64,000 nt of DNA from Leucocoprinus leucothites (Eukaryota > Basidiomycota > Agaricomycetes > Agaricales > Agaricaceae), in NCBI GenBank assembly GCA_013368445.1, contig JAACJO010000019.1, positions 558,001 to 622,000 of the forward strand. Reading direction: 5' to 3'. Made by a program: the position numbers and the translations under genes. This document shows, piece by piece, positions 13,190 to 25,029 of the stretch. Each line of letters starts with the position of its first letter. Within the stretch, counting starts at the first letter, position 1. Below the pieces are notes generated by a model, which saw nothing but the letters and a program-made list of their open reading frames with translations, had not been told where the DNA came from and did no database searches.

Positions 13190-13340
13190 CCGCTATGCGT
13201 CCGCTACACTACCGCTACACACCCGCTACAAAGTCATAATACCCGCTACGGTACCGCTACAGTGTCGCTACAATACCGCTATACACCCACTACACACCCG
13301 CTATGGTGTCGCTACACTACCGCTACAGCGCCACTCAAAC
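13190..13340 (+). repeat. 11-bp periodic CCGCTAC repeat, cluster 2
   Basis: Same core and orientation as cluster 1. Units begin at 13190, 13201, 13212 and 13223. After a 20-bp step, a second run begins at 13243, 13254, 13265, 13276, 13287, 13298, 13309, 13320 and 13331 (last one degenerate). Substitutions such as CCGCTAT and CCACTAC occur, but the 11-bp register holds within each run. Confidence 0.9.
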
Positions 13341-13796
13341 GGACCTTATCCTACTACCGTCAAGCCACCACAAATGAATGTTTAGCACATCTTCCATGTT
13401 GACGATGTGTCTGCGGATGGATGGTGATGTGGGGTAAGGTTTTGACACTGAGGGACATGGTTTCTAAGGACAAAGACATTATCCTCGAGGCCGAGAGTGA
13501 CTGTGATATCAACATGGTAGTTGTTCAGTAAGAACTATGTCATTTAGAATGTCCTATAGACATTTGCATTGTGAGGGCAGAACCTCCTGTAGAGCACCGG
13601 CTGAAAGTAAATAATATAATCCAATTTACTCGGCTCGCAGCTGAGTTATGTATGATTATCCACTGAAGTATGAGGTATTAGAGAAAGCATCATGTAGTGG
13701 GATTTAATCAAGGCATAGATTTTGACTGGTCAATACTGAGTCATTGCTTTAGAAGGATATGTGAGTCGGGAATGGACCTTATATAGTATATGGAAT

Positions 13797-13885
13797 GTAG
13801 CGGGGGTGTAGCAGAGGTGTAGCGGTAAATGTATCGGGGGCGTAGCGGTAATGTAGCGGGGGTGTAGCGGGAGGTGCGGTAGCGG
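13797..13885 (-). repeat. 11-bp periodic repeat, cluster 3 (inverted)
   Basis: On the + strand this reads GTAGCGG plus four bases, the reverse complement of clusters 1 and 2. Units start at 13797, 13808, 13819, 13831, 13842, 13853 and 13864, with a last core at 13879-13885. One extra base interrupts the register at 13830. Confidence 0.88.
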
Positions 13886-15784
13886 TAAATTATCGGTACC
13901 CTTTCTGATGTCAATACCAACAATTCGGATGTTTTTGTTAGCATTACGAAGTAATACCAGTTCCGGCCCACGAAATAGCAGTGAATAAGGAGGATGACAA
14001 GCGTCTCGTATGAGAATCCAAAAAAACCTCAAGGTTATGATTTGCCAGAGGATCTGGACTGGCAAGTCATTCCGTCGGACAAAAACTTTGTGAATGCTTG
14101 GGGCCTGGAAGTCACATGTTATATCTTTAAGAACCAAAATGACCGGGAGGTGCGAGGCAATATCAAACCAGAAGGCTCATAGTATACCGAGGTTCCAACT
14201 GAGTGCCTAGTATGATGGTGAATCAATGGAAGAGGGGCGAGCGAAGGAATGCCTCGCTGAGGGTTAACAATGGCTGGAGGTTTACACGACGATAGCACTC
14301 AAAAACCTGCATACTATTCTATTAGGATCCTGTTAGAATAGCAATCCGAGGATTATCCTCGTGATTTATTCTGAGTTTAAATCTGTTTTGTTGTTTCTAT
14401 GATATATAATCTCGAAGTCTACATTCTTGTACCCCGCCCATTTGCCCTCCAATACCATTGAGTTGGTTCAGCATCGAGTCCCTTCAACAGATCCCTCGAG
14501 CGGTAGGTAAGTAGCTTGAAGGGAAATGAGAGACTCTGCAAAATTGGTTAGGCTCCCTCCCTGGTTGGTCATCAATATTAATAATCTCGTGATGTATTCC
14601 AGCGCTTGTCCTCCGGCAAGGCAACATAGAGTGAATACTCTCAACCACATTGGAACTTTCTGCAATGACTCATCAATTCACGACCACTCCCGCAGTGTCA
14701 CAGTGCTCCATTGACTTCGGGTCCCAGCTGGTCCAATGAGCTCTGCCCGAACGGCCGAGCTCTACCAACACCTTACTCCGGGAATATTCTAGGATGTATG
14801 CATACTCTAGATAGGATATACGCACACTTATATCTCACATGCGACTTCAATGCCCGGCCAAAACTTCCTAAACATCGCGCTAGCCACATCTTGAACAATT
14901 TCGAACTGCGCGTCCTGAAGATTATGTGAGTATTCTAGCAACACAAGTGCCTCGAGGCGACAGGTTTCCAAACGAAGTCTGGGAACACAACCAATGGAGG
15001 CTCTATACATGTTTGTTTGGTTACTGTCACATTGATACTCACCTACGTTACCCCGACATTGGAAGCGTAGGTCAGCTCACTCAGATTATCGGTGGTGTTC
15101 CATTAACATGTTTAGTGTTCCATACAACCTTCCTTTTAAGGCAAAACTCGTTTCTGTTGATGGCTGGGTAGGGATGGAGTATGGAGATGGAGGTGGGTAA
15201 GTGAGTGTATAGCGGTAGGGGTAAACTTTGAACTGTGACCGTCTAGTGGCAGTGGTAGGAGCTTGACGTGCCGAGGAGACGGATTTTGTTGCATGGAAAG
15301 GGGCTTGGCTATGTGTAGTATAGGTATGAACTCGCGCTCGTAAATCAAATTGCCACTCAGGCCGTTTCAGAGTGGAATCACTTTCTTCTTGTCAAGACGT
15401 ATGCGTTGGCATGAGAAACGAATCCTGCTTTCAACCCTTCGCACAAGGCTTTTGAGCGCTAGAACTCTCGCAATTCTTACGATGAGCACGGCCCATCCTG
15501 TTCTTCGCTGACGTATAGCTTTAAATTCACGCTGAAGTGGGGATTCTCGTCCGCTTCGTAAACTTTATCACCCATGACGGTGCTTCATTGAATACTGTAC
15601 ATCCCCCTAGCCGTACCCGCCGAGTCCTTCCTCGATCAAAGTTACTAGATAGGCGCCCATTACAGCTGGAAACAGTACGTCCTGACATAACTTGTGACCT
15701 GGATAAAAAACCGACTGACAGGATGAATGCTAACGATATGTAATAAGACGATAGTGTTCTTGATTGATGTCCTCTGGAACAAAC
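13886..15784. other. intergenic, no gene seen
   Basis: Upstream region of P450 A. Open frames here (for example 13994-14182, 14711-14929) carry no motif. An isolated TAGCGGTAGGGG near 15211 may be a stray unit of the 11-bp repeat. Confidence 0.4.
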
Positions 15785-17916
15785 ATGTTTGCCGTCAATG
15801 CCCAAGATCTCCTCGTCCTTTGTCTCTGCTTCGTCCTTCACGTAGGATATCGATATCGTCGAAAACGGTCACTTCCATCCCCTCCCGGACCGACTCGATG
15901 GCCGATTGCTGGGAATGCTTTCATGATGCCCTCAACGTACATCCATGTCTTTTACAAGAATCTCGGGGCAAAACTGGGTATGGATGATGATCCATCGCCG
16001 ACATTTCGAATCTCTGATACTCTTGTAGGGTCAAAGATGGTCTATCTTGAAGTATTTGGGAACCCAATACTCATCGTCAATGATCTTGAGACTGCCCGGG
16101 ACCTTCTCGAGAAATGTGCTGCCCTATACTCAAGTCGGTAGGTTGAACCTCAACCCACGGTCGAGTGCAAGTAGGCTGAAATAAGACGTGGATCCCTGAC
16201 AGGCGACAGATCCGAATGTTGACGGAAGTGTAAGTATAGAATGGGTGATGAATACAAGATTTGGTATTTACGATCCTAAACTTGCCCAGCATTGGATTCA
16301 AGGCGCTTTTCGGGTTAATGCCTTATGCAGACGAATGGCGAATTCATCGTCGGATGCTTCACCAACATTTTTCCGAGACGCGTATGCCCGGGGCTCAAGA
16401 GAGAATATTGGAGTTCCTTCGGAAGAGTCTGCTACCCAATATCCTCGCCTCTCCGCAAGACATTCACGAACACATCCGAGAGCAAGTGACATCACCTTTT
16501 CAAAGGACTTCTCACTTACTCTTTCGAAATCAATAGTTTCATTGGGGGTCTTTCCTCCTCTTTGACGTACGGTCTCCCAACTCAACGGAAAAATGATCCG
16601 CTTGTCCGATTCGCGGAACAAGGTTGGCTAGTGATCAATCGATCAGGTGCTCCAGGAAGATATCTCGTCAATATTCTAGCTCCGTTGAAGTACGCTCCTG
16701 GGTGGATGCCTGGTGCTGGGTTTAAGAAGGAGGCGAAAGAAATGCGGAAGAAACTCGATCGATTGATAGATGAACCATACGAGGCAACTGTGAACGCAAT
16801 GGTGCGATATACAAATTCAGCTCCTTTACTAGAAACTCTGCCTAAAGTTTATGCATCAGCGGACAAAGACAACACACAGGCCATCGTTTGTGGAAGAAAC
16901 TTTGACCGTCATCGCTATGATCCTGATTTTGACCTCCAAGCTCGGTATGTCAAGCAGACAGCCTGCCAAATCTTCGGAGGTACCCAACCCAATCTCAGAA
17001 AGCCAAATTGTTAGACTAACACGTTATTGATCCAGGACTATCGAAACAACTGCTGCTGCCACCATGACATTCATACTAGCAATGGTAATTCACCCAGAAG
17101 TACAGATGAGGGCTCAACAGGAAGTGGACTCCGTCGTTGGAAATCAGCGCCTTCCTGAGTTCTCAGATATCCCCCACCTGCCGTATCTCTCTGCTGTCAT
17201 AAAAGAAGTATTACGGTGCGTTCCAGCCCTCTTTTCTTCCACAGGAACTCTGTTTGAAAGTCACAGATGGAACCCGGCCACCCCACTCGGAGTGCCTCAC
17301 ATGACAAGCGGCCAAGACGTATACAAGGGCTACTATATTCCGAATAACTGTACAGTCATAGCGAACGCGTAGTGAGCGTTTCATCTGACCCACAGCTCTA
17401 ATTCACCTCTCACAGGGTTTCTACATAGTGCTATGCTTCACGATGAGGACGTCTTCCCGGATCCAACCGAATTCCGGCCCGGGAGGTTCATAGGAGAGGG
17501 TGGCCATCTTCGCCAAGACATTCCAGACCCAGAATTTGTTGCTACTTTTGGGTTTGGTAGAAGGTACGTCATATCCTGCTAATGATTGTGGTTACGGGGT
17601 TCCTAAAATGACCCTCTCAGAGCTTGCCCTGGATCACACTTAGCAAGATCGATGTTATACATCACAGCAGCTTCAATTCTCTCACTATTTGACATTTCTT
17701 CTAGTGTTGACACTGATGGAAAGCCTATAAAGGCTAACCCTCGGTTTGCACCATCCTCCCTCGTATCGTACGTATCGAGAGCCGAAGTACTGGCTGTCTC
17801 TCACTGTATACCCGTATCTTAGGGATCCGTTACCATTCCCGTGCAAGATCATTCCCCGCTCTGGAAAGGATGTGAAATATCTCATGAAGGAATATGTTGG
17901 CGCTGAACTGATCTAA
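15785..17916 (+). CDS. cytochrome P450 monooxygenase A (two apparent frameshifts)
   Basis: Membrane-anchored, haem-thiolate monooxygenase of the fungal group I type; substrate unknown. Eleven exons: 15785-15977, 16029-16137, 16203-16229 (a 27-nt microexon), 16290-16481, 16537-16801, 16860-16979, 17036-17215, 17261-17371, 17429-17563, 17621-17767 and 17823-17916. The N-terminal anchor (LLVLCLCFVLHVGYRYRRK) and PPGPTRWPIAGN hinge are followed by the C-helix WRIHRRMLHQHF, the ExxR motif in KEVLR, RWNP, FRPGRF and the haem loop FGFGRRACPGSH, all intact. Intron 16482-16536 starts GCAAGT, a GC-AG intron. Two breaks appear: after PSFVEETL (about 16904) one G is missing before DRHRYDPDFD, and the 17036 acceptor needs one more G to keep frame into IETTAA. 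Comparison with P450 B makes both positions clear. It is either a recent pseudogene or contains sequence errors. Confidence 0.85.
16482..16536 (+). other. GC-AG intron in P450 A
   Basis: GA|GCAAGT ... AATAG|T. No GT donor keeps the frame here; the GC donor joins HIR to FIGGLSSSLTYGL in phase 2, matching HHIRK-LDWGLSTSMTYGL of P450 B. Length 55 bp. Confidence 0.7.
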
Positions 17917-19965
17917 TTTTGTCGACCCGGCACAGTGGGTTCCATTCTGATGATGCAGCCTGTCTGCGTTTTGTTCCATCAATCCTGATACCTTCTAACC
18001 AGTTCTTTACAAGTTTTCCATACCCGTTTGACAATCGCCTCGCACACTTCCTATTGCTTAGTTCCTCGACAGAAAGAGCCCGTTCCGTGTTATCGTTGGG
18101 TACCATATGCATGGTTCAGCCTTAACCCCGTTGATCGATGTACCAGGCACACCAAAGCATAATATAACAGGAGGACATCTCATGCACAATCTGAGAAAGA
18201 CTAGAGGCAAGAAACGGAGAATTTAGTATCACTTAGTACCTGCTGGAGTCCATATGCGACGTCTGGAAAAAAATACTCACAGCCCAAAGCAAGATAACGA
18301 CGAGCTCTCCGAGGTCAATCAGACGAAGAGTAAACAAGTGTATTGACATTCCTCTTGGCGTCCCATATTGCCTAATTGCCTCGCACACTTAACCGACTTG
18401 TCAAGAGCTACTACCAACGTCCCTCCTTTGATCAAAGTCGTCGTCGTGGTTCAGTGATGCAACATCCATCAAAATCTACATTATCAACCGCCATAAGCAC
18501 ATTATTATACTGTTACATTGAAGTGCATTATTCCACAAATACTCAGGTTATTCTTAGATCACGCAGACCAAGGTGAGAATACTTCTCTTGTGGTAAACGA
18601 GGCAGCTGCTGTGCGAGTGTTGGTGGAGCTCGCTACAATAATATACATGTACGAAGTTCTTCGACCAGGCAGGGGCGCGTTACTAGTCCGCGATGACGAT
18701 AATGAAAACCCACGACCGTGGGTCACGTTCCACGTCCAACATTGAACAAGATCACAGCCAAGACAAATACACAGGCAAATAAACGCGGCTCAGTGACTTC
18801 AAGGGATGACGACTGGCCGAGTGCAGAATAGTCAAAAGTTCAGATCCGAGTAGACGTTGATACTAGCATACCGTTCAACAACCAAATCAATTTACTCTTC
18901 TGAACGAGGCCCCGAGAGCGAGCGGCTGATAGCGAATATCTCCAAGTTTCAAATACTCCGTAGTCTGCCAGTCAAAATAACTTGAAATCTCGCCTGAGTC
19001 AGTCGACTGCTAACACCTTCAAATCGCCAAATGTTTCAATCGAATTTCAATACAAGCAAAGTTCTGCGTCTGATATATGACACCAAGAGGAGACAGCCGG
19101 AAGACTCAAGTGCGTGCTTGCATTATGAGGGAATGAGTTCATGGAATTTTGTCTCTGAGTTTGATTGCTATCAATTCCGCTTATGTGTGAACTTCTGCGC
19201 GGAACGTAGAGTAAGACATCCATCCCCAACGTTCAAATTATTAACTTCAAACAACCCATTCCCCTTGACCGGGTCGACTCTCATAATGGTGTGCTCGGTA
19301 TACCAACGTGTTAGTGACTCTTGTGTTAATAATAGACTAAGCCTAAATGTCGTCTATTTGATTAGGAGTTTTTGATTGTCAGGTGCGAGAAGACAACACA
19401 AGCATCTTTGTATTTATCCCACGTACATGCCCTTTCTCCGATTCGTCCCTCGGACCCAGAGGGGATACGGGATAAACGCGTTTCGTCAATTGGACATACC
19501 ATGAAGCTTTCAAATAGACTAGCCCCATATTCTTGATCACCGGCTCCACGTGCGAGCTTCCGTGACAACATCCAGTAAAAGTGTTCAAATTTTCAGTATA
19601 ACACTCTCAAGATCATTTTAACGCCTAGAGGTAAGCATATGACTTTTTGTAAGAGGGAGGCTTCCACTGGAAAGGCACAAGTTCGGCAACAAGTGCGCTG
19701 GAAAATATCTTCCCACTAGAGATTAGGCTCGTGGAAAAATCAGGTCGCCAAGGGACGGTCGATTGTAAAACATCGGAAGCGCAGTGGTTTTCCGTCTACC
19801 ATGATGTATCTATCCGGCAGAGCCTTGTTCGGACCACACGTCTTGTGCGCGCACTCGCTACCACGCACTGCCGTTTTCTGATTTTTTTACCCAGCCGAAA
19901 ATGACTCAAGTCCAAGGATAAAAGGCTTATGATCTTGCTCTAACTTGATCCTACAAGCAAAGACC
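17917..19965. other. intergenic, no gene seen
   Basis: Gap between P450 A and the laccase, both on +. No recognisable coding sequence, tRNA or repeat was found. Confidence 0.45.
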
Positions 19966-22296
19966 ATGAAACTTTTATCGGCTTTTACATTGCTCCTGGC
20001 CGGTTTGCCCAGCACATTTGCCGCAGACCGGACTTTCGACTTTGATATTGTCAATGCCGCGGTCGCTCCGGACGGGTTTGAACGACAGTGAGGACTAACC
20101 ACTTCTATCCCGTGTTATTCTAGCTGAACCAATTGCTAACAGGGGCGTCCTTGTCAATGGAATATACCCCGCCCCTTTGATCACAGCCAGCAAGAACGAT
20201 CGCCTCGTTATCCGCACAAACAACAAATTGACGAATCCGAATATGAGGCGCAGTTTTTCTATTGTATACCAATTTCTGCTTAACAGCGTGATCGTACTTA
20301 TTGACTTTTAATCAGCACTGGCACGGCTTCTTCCAACCAAGGACATCTGACATGGATGGACCTGCGTTCGTCAATCAATGCCCTATTGCCCCGAACACTA
20401 CTTTCATCTATGATTTCCCCACCGCTGGACAAACTGGAAAGTCTGTATCAAATTCGTCTAGGACCGCATACTTTGTCTGATCTCTCTCAAGCTTCTGGTA
20501 TCACTCCCATCTTTCAACGCAATACTGTGATGGTCTACGAGGCGCAATCGTTATCTATGGTAAGCTTCGGTCAGGGTCTGACGCAAGAATAGGTTTCTGA
20601 CTTGATACACTAGACCCGATGACCCATTGAAGGACCTATACGATGTTGATGATGAGGGTACCGTCATAACGCTCTCAGAGTGGTACCATATTCTTGCCCC
20701 TGCTGGCAACGACCAGTTCTTCACTACTGGTATTGTCCCGTGAGTTACTGGCAGTTGGTGTTTTTTATTTGGTATTGACATGCTCATGTAATTGCTTACA
20801 GGGTACAGGACTCAGGCCTCATCAACGGGAAGGGTAGATTCATCGGCGGACCGCTTGGTAAGTGGCGGCCCTGGAATAGACCGAAGCTTCTAAATTGACC
20901 ATTCGGGCCTTATATAGTTCCATTTGCTGTTGTCAATGTTGAACAGGGCAAACGCTACAGGCTCCGTATCTTCGGCCTGTCCTGCCGTCCATTCTTTACC
21001 TTCTCCATTGACAACCACAACCTGACCTTCATTGAGGCCGACGGCATCGAACACGACCCCGTTGAGGTTCAAAACATCGATGTTTATGCTGCCCAACGTG
21101 TTTCTGCCGTTCTCAATGCTAATCAGCCGGTCAACAACTACTGGATCCGTGCACCCCCACCGGTGGTAGCCCTGCGAACAACCCGAACTGTGAATTATCT
21201 CACTATAACGTTGATCTGCAGCTTTCTGATCTAGTTTCCAGACAACCCTAATCTCACTCTTGCTGTTCTGCGATATAAGGGTGCAGCAGAAGAAGAGCCC
21301 ACTACGACTAACCCTGGCGGTCCGAAATTACTTGACCAGCAGATGCATGTAAGTAAAAGTACTGTTCTCGATACGCCATTTACTCAACATGATATTGCCT
21401 CGCTACAGCCCATTGCACAGGAAGGCCCCGGCAAGGTATGTGGTTCTTAGAATTACCCACTAGCTTTCACGCTCCTCACACTGTGTCTTGCAGCTCGGCG
21501 ACGGTCCCCCTGATGTCCACATCACACTTAACATTGCCCAGGTAAGATTTTCTTCCGATTTCCTCCAGCCTTTGGCCCTCATCGTGGTTTAGCCAAACCC
21601 GCCATTCTTTGATATCAACGGAATCTCCTACATCTCCCCGACCGTTCCAGTCCTCTTGCAAATCTTGAGTGGCGCCAAAAAACCACAAGATCTTCTTCCT
21701 TCTGAGCAGGTCTTCGTCGTTCCCAAGAATGCATTGATCGAAGTCAATATCCCTGGAACCGGCGCTCATCCATTCCATTGTAAGCTCAACTCAAGCATCA
21801 ACGACAGACAAGTGTTATTTACCCCATTTTCAGTGCACGGCCACACCTTTGATGTCGTTTTGCCGTCTAATGATGACGTCTTCAACTTCAAGAAGTAAGT
21901 TAGCCACCATGGCATTCGGTAGAATGATATACTCATCGCTCAATTAGTCCCCTCCGTCGCGATGTCTACCCGATCAACGGTGGTAATACCACATTCCGAT
22001 TCTGTAAGCATGCGGTTTTGATTTCAATACAAGAGATTCTAATCTTGTCTAGTCACTGATAACCCTGGCGCTTGGTTCTTGCATTGGTAAGTGTCCTCCC
22101 GGCAGACGCGTTTCTAATACTCACACCTCTTTTCTTTTTCCCTAGCCACATCGATTGGCATCTCGAGGCCGGCCTCGCAATTGTGTTCGCTGAGGCTCCG
22201 GAAGACAATGTCAGCGGTCCGCAGGCCCAGATCACTCCTCAGGAATGGAAGGATCTCTGCCCCGACTATGATGCACTTCCTCCTTCGACCCAGTAG
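19966..22296 (+). CDS. laccase (multicopper oxidase), secreted
   Basis: Oxidises phenols with four-electron reduction of O2 to water. A 20-residue signal peptide ([19 protein letters not shown]) starts the protein. Fifteen exons: 19966-20087, 20143-20263, 20316-20440, 20492-20559, 20614-20739, 20802-20857, 20918-21189, 21242-21348, 21409-21435, 21494-21541, 21593-21779, 21834-21894, 21948-22003, 22053-22086 and 22146-22296. All four copper signatures are present: L1 HWHGFFQ...[12 protein letters not shown]2 [18 protein letters not shown]3 HPFHLHGHTFDV (split by an intron) and L4 [12 protein letters not shown]. Leu at the axial T1 position suggests class 2, mid potential. Two frameshifts appear: C3 at 20615-20617 should be C4 to read DPDDP, and C5 at 21154-21158 should be C6 to read [13 protein letters not shown]. 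Otherwise full length. Confidence 0.9.
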
Positions 22297-22847
22297 AAGT
22301 GTTCAGTATTTCTGTCACGGAACCAAGCTCGTGATTAATATATTACTTATTTGTGCATTTTGTCGGTTTGAATTTCGCGTGACCTTGAATGTCGATCTGA
22401 CAGGTTTATGAGTCTGATTTGCGGAAATTCTATTTCCTCTCAGCATGAGGCTAGGCTTTGTCTTCTGTCAATGAGATTTTTCGGACCTGGGTAGACCCCA
22501 GCTAATAGACTTGGTGAAAACGGGATCGCTACCCTTGGACCAGAAGAGTGCAACGTGAAATTTGTCCTCAATCATCACTTGAACGCTGAGAAGGTAACGA
22601 GGTATACTGATCAACAACTCAGCTAGTACACTAGAGGTGTGAGCCGACTCTCAGAATAGGACACTAAAATAGTACAAGTGCGTTATTACAAGATAGCTGA
22701 TGCTCATATTCCGAACAGTCAGTATAAAGAAAACATGAAGATCCAAGTAAAAAGATATTCGTCATATCATCAGACACCGTCAGAGTCATGAGGGCTGAGT
22801 TACTACAATCCAGAGCGTCAATTTCGAAAAGAGAGAGATGACACATA
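22297..22847. other. intergenic, no gene seen
   Basis: Convergent gap between laccase (+) and SHO1 (-); holds only the two 3' ends. Confidence 0.5.
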
Positions 22848-24161
22848 TCACATCAACTTGAGGTAGTTGGAAGGTGCGACTGTACAAGCGGGTCGGTCAA
22901 TTATCCAAACCAGGGGTCGAGATATGACTCACTTCCTTTCGTTCCGTCAGACTTGATTGCCTCCCACCATTTACCCGAGTTGTCAATAACCTCCAAAACC
23001 TCTCCCTTGGTGAAGGTCAACTCATACGCGTCACTCGCTGATGCAGTATCTGTCAAATGGCGAGTAGTCAGCCAACAGACCAACCCTATCCAGCCACGAG
23101 ACACCTACAGTCAAACAACGCTAAAGCCCTGGCTAGTGGCCGTGATGGAACGGGCGTAACGTCAGTCGTAGTGCGAGCCGTGCTATCTGGTCGGTTGGTA
23201 TCTAGATGTGATCCTGAAGGAGGCCTCGTTCCTTCACTGGGAGGGGCCGGAGGGGCCATTGTGCCGGCACCGATGCCGGCGCTATTGGTTGGCATTTCCG
23301 GAACTGGGGGAACTTCCCTCATTGAACCAGGCCGTCCGCCACCTGGAGTCTGTGGTGGGGTACCCCAAGCCCCTGCGGATCTCCTCCTGTGGCTCTCGTG
23401 ATCATCGACCATGAGACTATGGATCCTTGAACCCCTGTTGTCCACATTACTTCCGACTACACTTCCTGGAGCCATCGGTGGCTGAGTGTTGGGTGGCACA
23501 CCATCGGATGGGTATTCGCGTTGTGGGAATGCTTCAAGAGGTGTACCGACATTTGGGATGCCGTTATTGGCGTGTCCAGAAACTGGTCGTGTGCGGCCGT
23601 TGGTGGCAACGAAACGATAGATGAAGGAGGATGGTTCAGAGGAGAGGATGAGGATCCAGAGGACGTCGACAATGCAAGTGATTATCCACCCAGCCGAGAG
23701 GGCTTTTTGTGCTGGCGTGCCGTCGAAAACGTTAAGGTGAACACCTTGAGCACCATATGATGTGGCTAAGGCTGCGAAGATGGCAAGGGCGATGCCATAT
23801 TGGAAGAGGGTGTCATTCGTCCAGGAGACGACAAGGCCCAGAATGACACCAAGTTGAAGGACAATACCGAACCAGAGGGTTCCAACAGTGGTGTTGCCAC
23901 CTGTACAATAAGATAAATAAGTTTTGCGGGGGTGCGAGGGAAGGGCCGTCCTCACTATTGGCAGTAACGATGGCTTGGGAAATAAGCGAAGTCAACCACC
24001 CAGCCTGATGGAGAACACGTGTTATTGATTCTGCAAGAACTCTATCAGGGTAGAAGAATACTTACGAACGAAAGGACGAGGGTTGCCAGAAAGATATAAC
24101 TCTTGCCCAACGATCTTGAGTAATCTACTGAGTGATATGTTGCTGGTCCACTTTCGTCCAT
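22848..24161 (-). CDS. SHO1: osmosensor Sho1 (four TM helices plus SH3)
   Basis: Plasma-membrane sensor/adaptor of the HOG MAP-kinase branch; its SH3 binds the proline motif of the MAPKK Pbs2. Exons: 24161-24066, 24004-23956, 23900-23109, 23049-22933 and 22879-22848. Four hydrophobic helices occupy the first ~130 residues: SYIFLATLVLSF, WLTSLISQAIVTAN, TLWFGIVLQLGVILGLVV and YGIALAIFAALA, with AGWIITCIVDVLWILIL closing the bundle. A long Pro/Ser/Thr-rich linker follows. The C-terminal SH3 is complete across three exons: ALFDYTASASDAYELTF, KGEVLEVIDNSGKWWEA and GIAPSNYLKLM. The SH3 core residues ALYDY/ALFDY, WW and PSNY are all present. Start and stop agree with the family's overall length (~350 residues). 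No frameshift seen. Confidence 0.93.
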
Positions 24162-25029
24162 TTTGGTGGTGTTTGTAAGAAGTCTTGAGTTTCTATATCG
24201 TTATTTTGGGAGAATACAAAATTAACTGGAAGAAGGGTCAAATCCTGGCCGGGAAAGCTTGGTATGAGGAGTTAGCAAAGCAAGGACATGAAAGAGCGGA
24301 GCGAAGAAGCCAACGTTGGATTTTCCGTCTCCGTCGCATTTAGCGCCCAAATACTCAGGGAAGGAGCGAACCATTTCAACATGTCACGAAATCTTCCCAC
24401 CGACTACGTAACTCTGTTCGGTTCCACATGAAGTCACCACCAACACTCTCGGACCGGGAGCATAAGATAACTTCCACGTCTCATCTCAATGATATAGGTG
24501 CGAACAGTGATGCCTATGGCAAGCCCGCTCCCAAGGCATATTCAAAAATTTGCAGGCAGCTTTCAGCTTAAGGATTGTTGATTTGATTACGGTCAGTGTG
24601 GGAACACTCCAGTCGATAACGTCATAGCCATGTGGCGTTATCAAGTCAAAACCCGCATGGGCAAAACCGAGAAGACCTCATGGCTGTTTAAACATAAATT
24701 GAGATCCCCTACTTGATTGAATGCTGGGACAGTCATTTCAGAATATTCGTCACCTTCAAGGGTTCAGCAGCATATTATTTTTTTAAAAAAACTCGATACC
24801 CTAGTCGAGCTCGACGGCGTCAAGGGGTTGAGGACGGTCGGAGGACGGTGAACAAATGGAGGAAGTAAGGGAATAGATACTATATAAAAGAGTGCCACGA
24901 TTGAACGAAATAAACGCCACGTTTGTCCCGCACTGCGCAATATTTTGGCATTGTAGACGGCTCTAAGAGCATGGTAGTCTTCAGTGACTAATATTAGTCC
25001 TCCGAGCCGCATTATGATTCTCGACGCAT
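24162..25029. other. intergenic, no gene seen
   Basis: Promoter side of SHO1 and 3' side of the permease. A TTTTTTTAAAAAAA block lies at 24780-24790. No gene is supported. Confidence 0.45.

Noticed and set aside
12830..13340. CCGCTAC arrays as CRISPR
   Set aside because: Units are 11 bp with 4-bp variable parts; no repeat-spacer sizes or cas genes, and the genome is eukaryotic.
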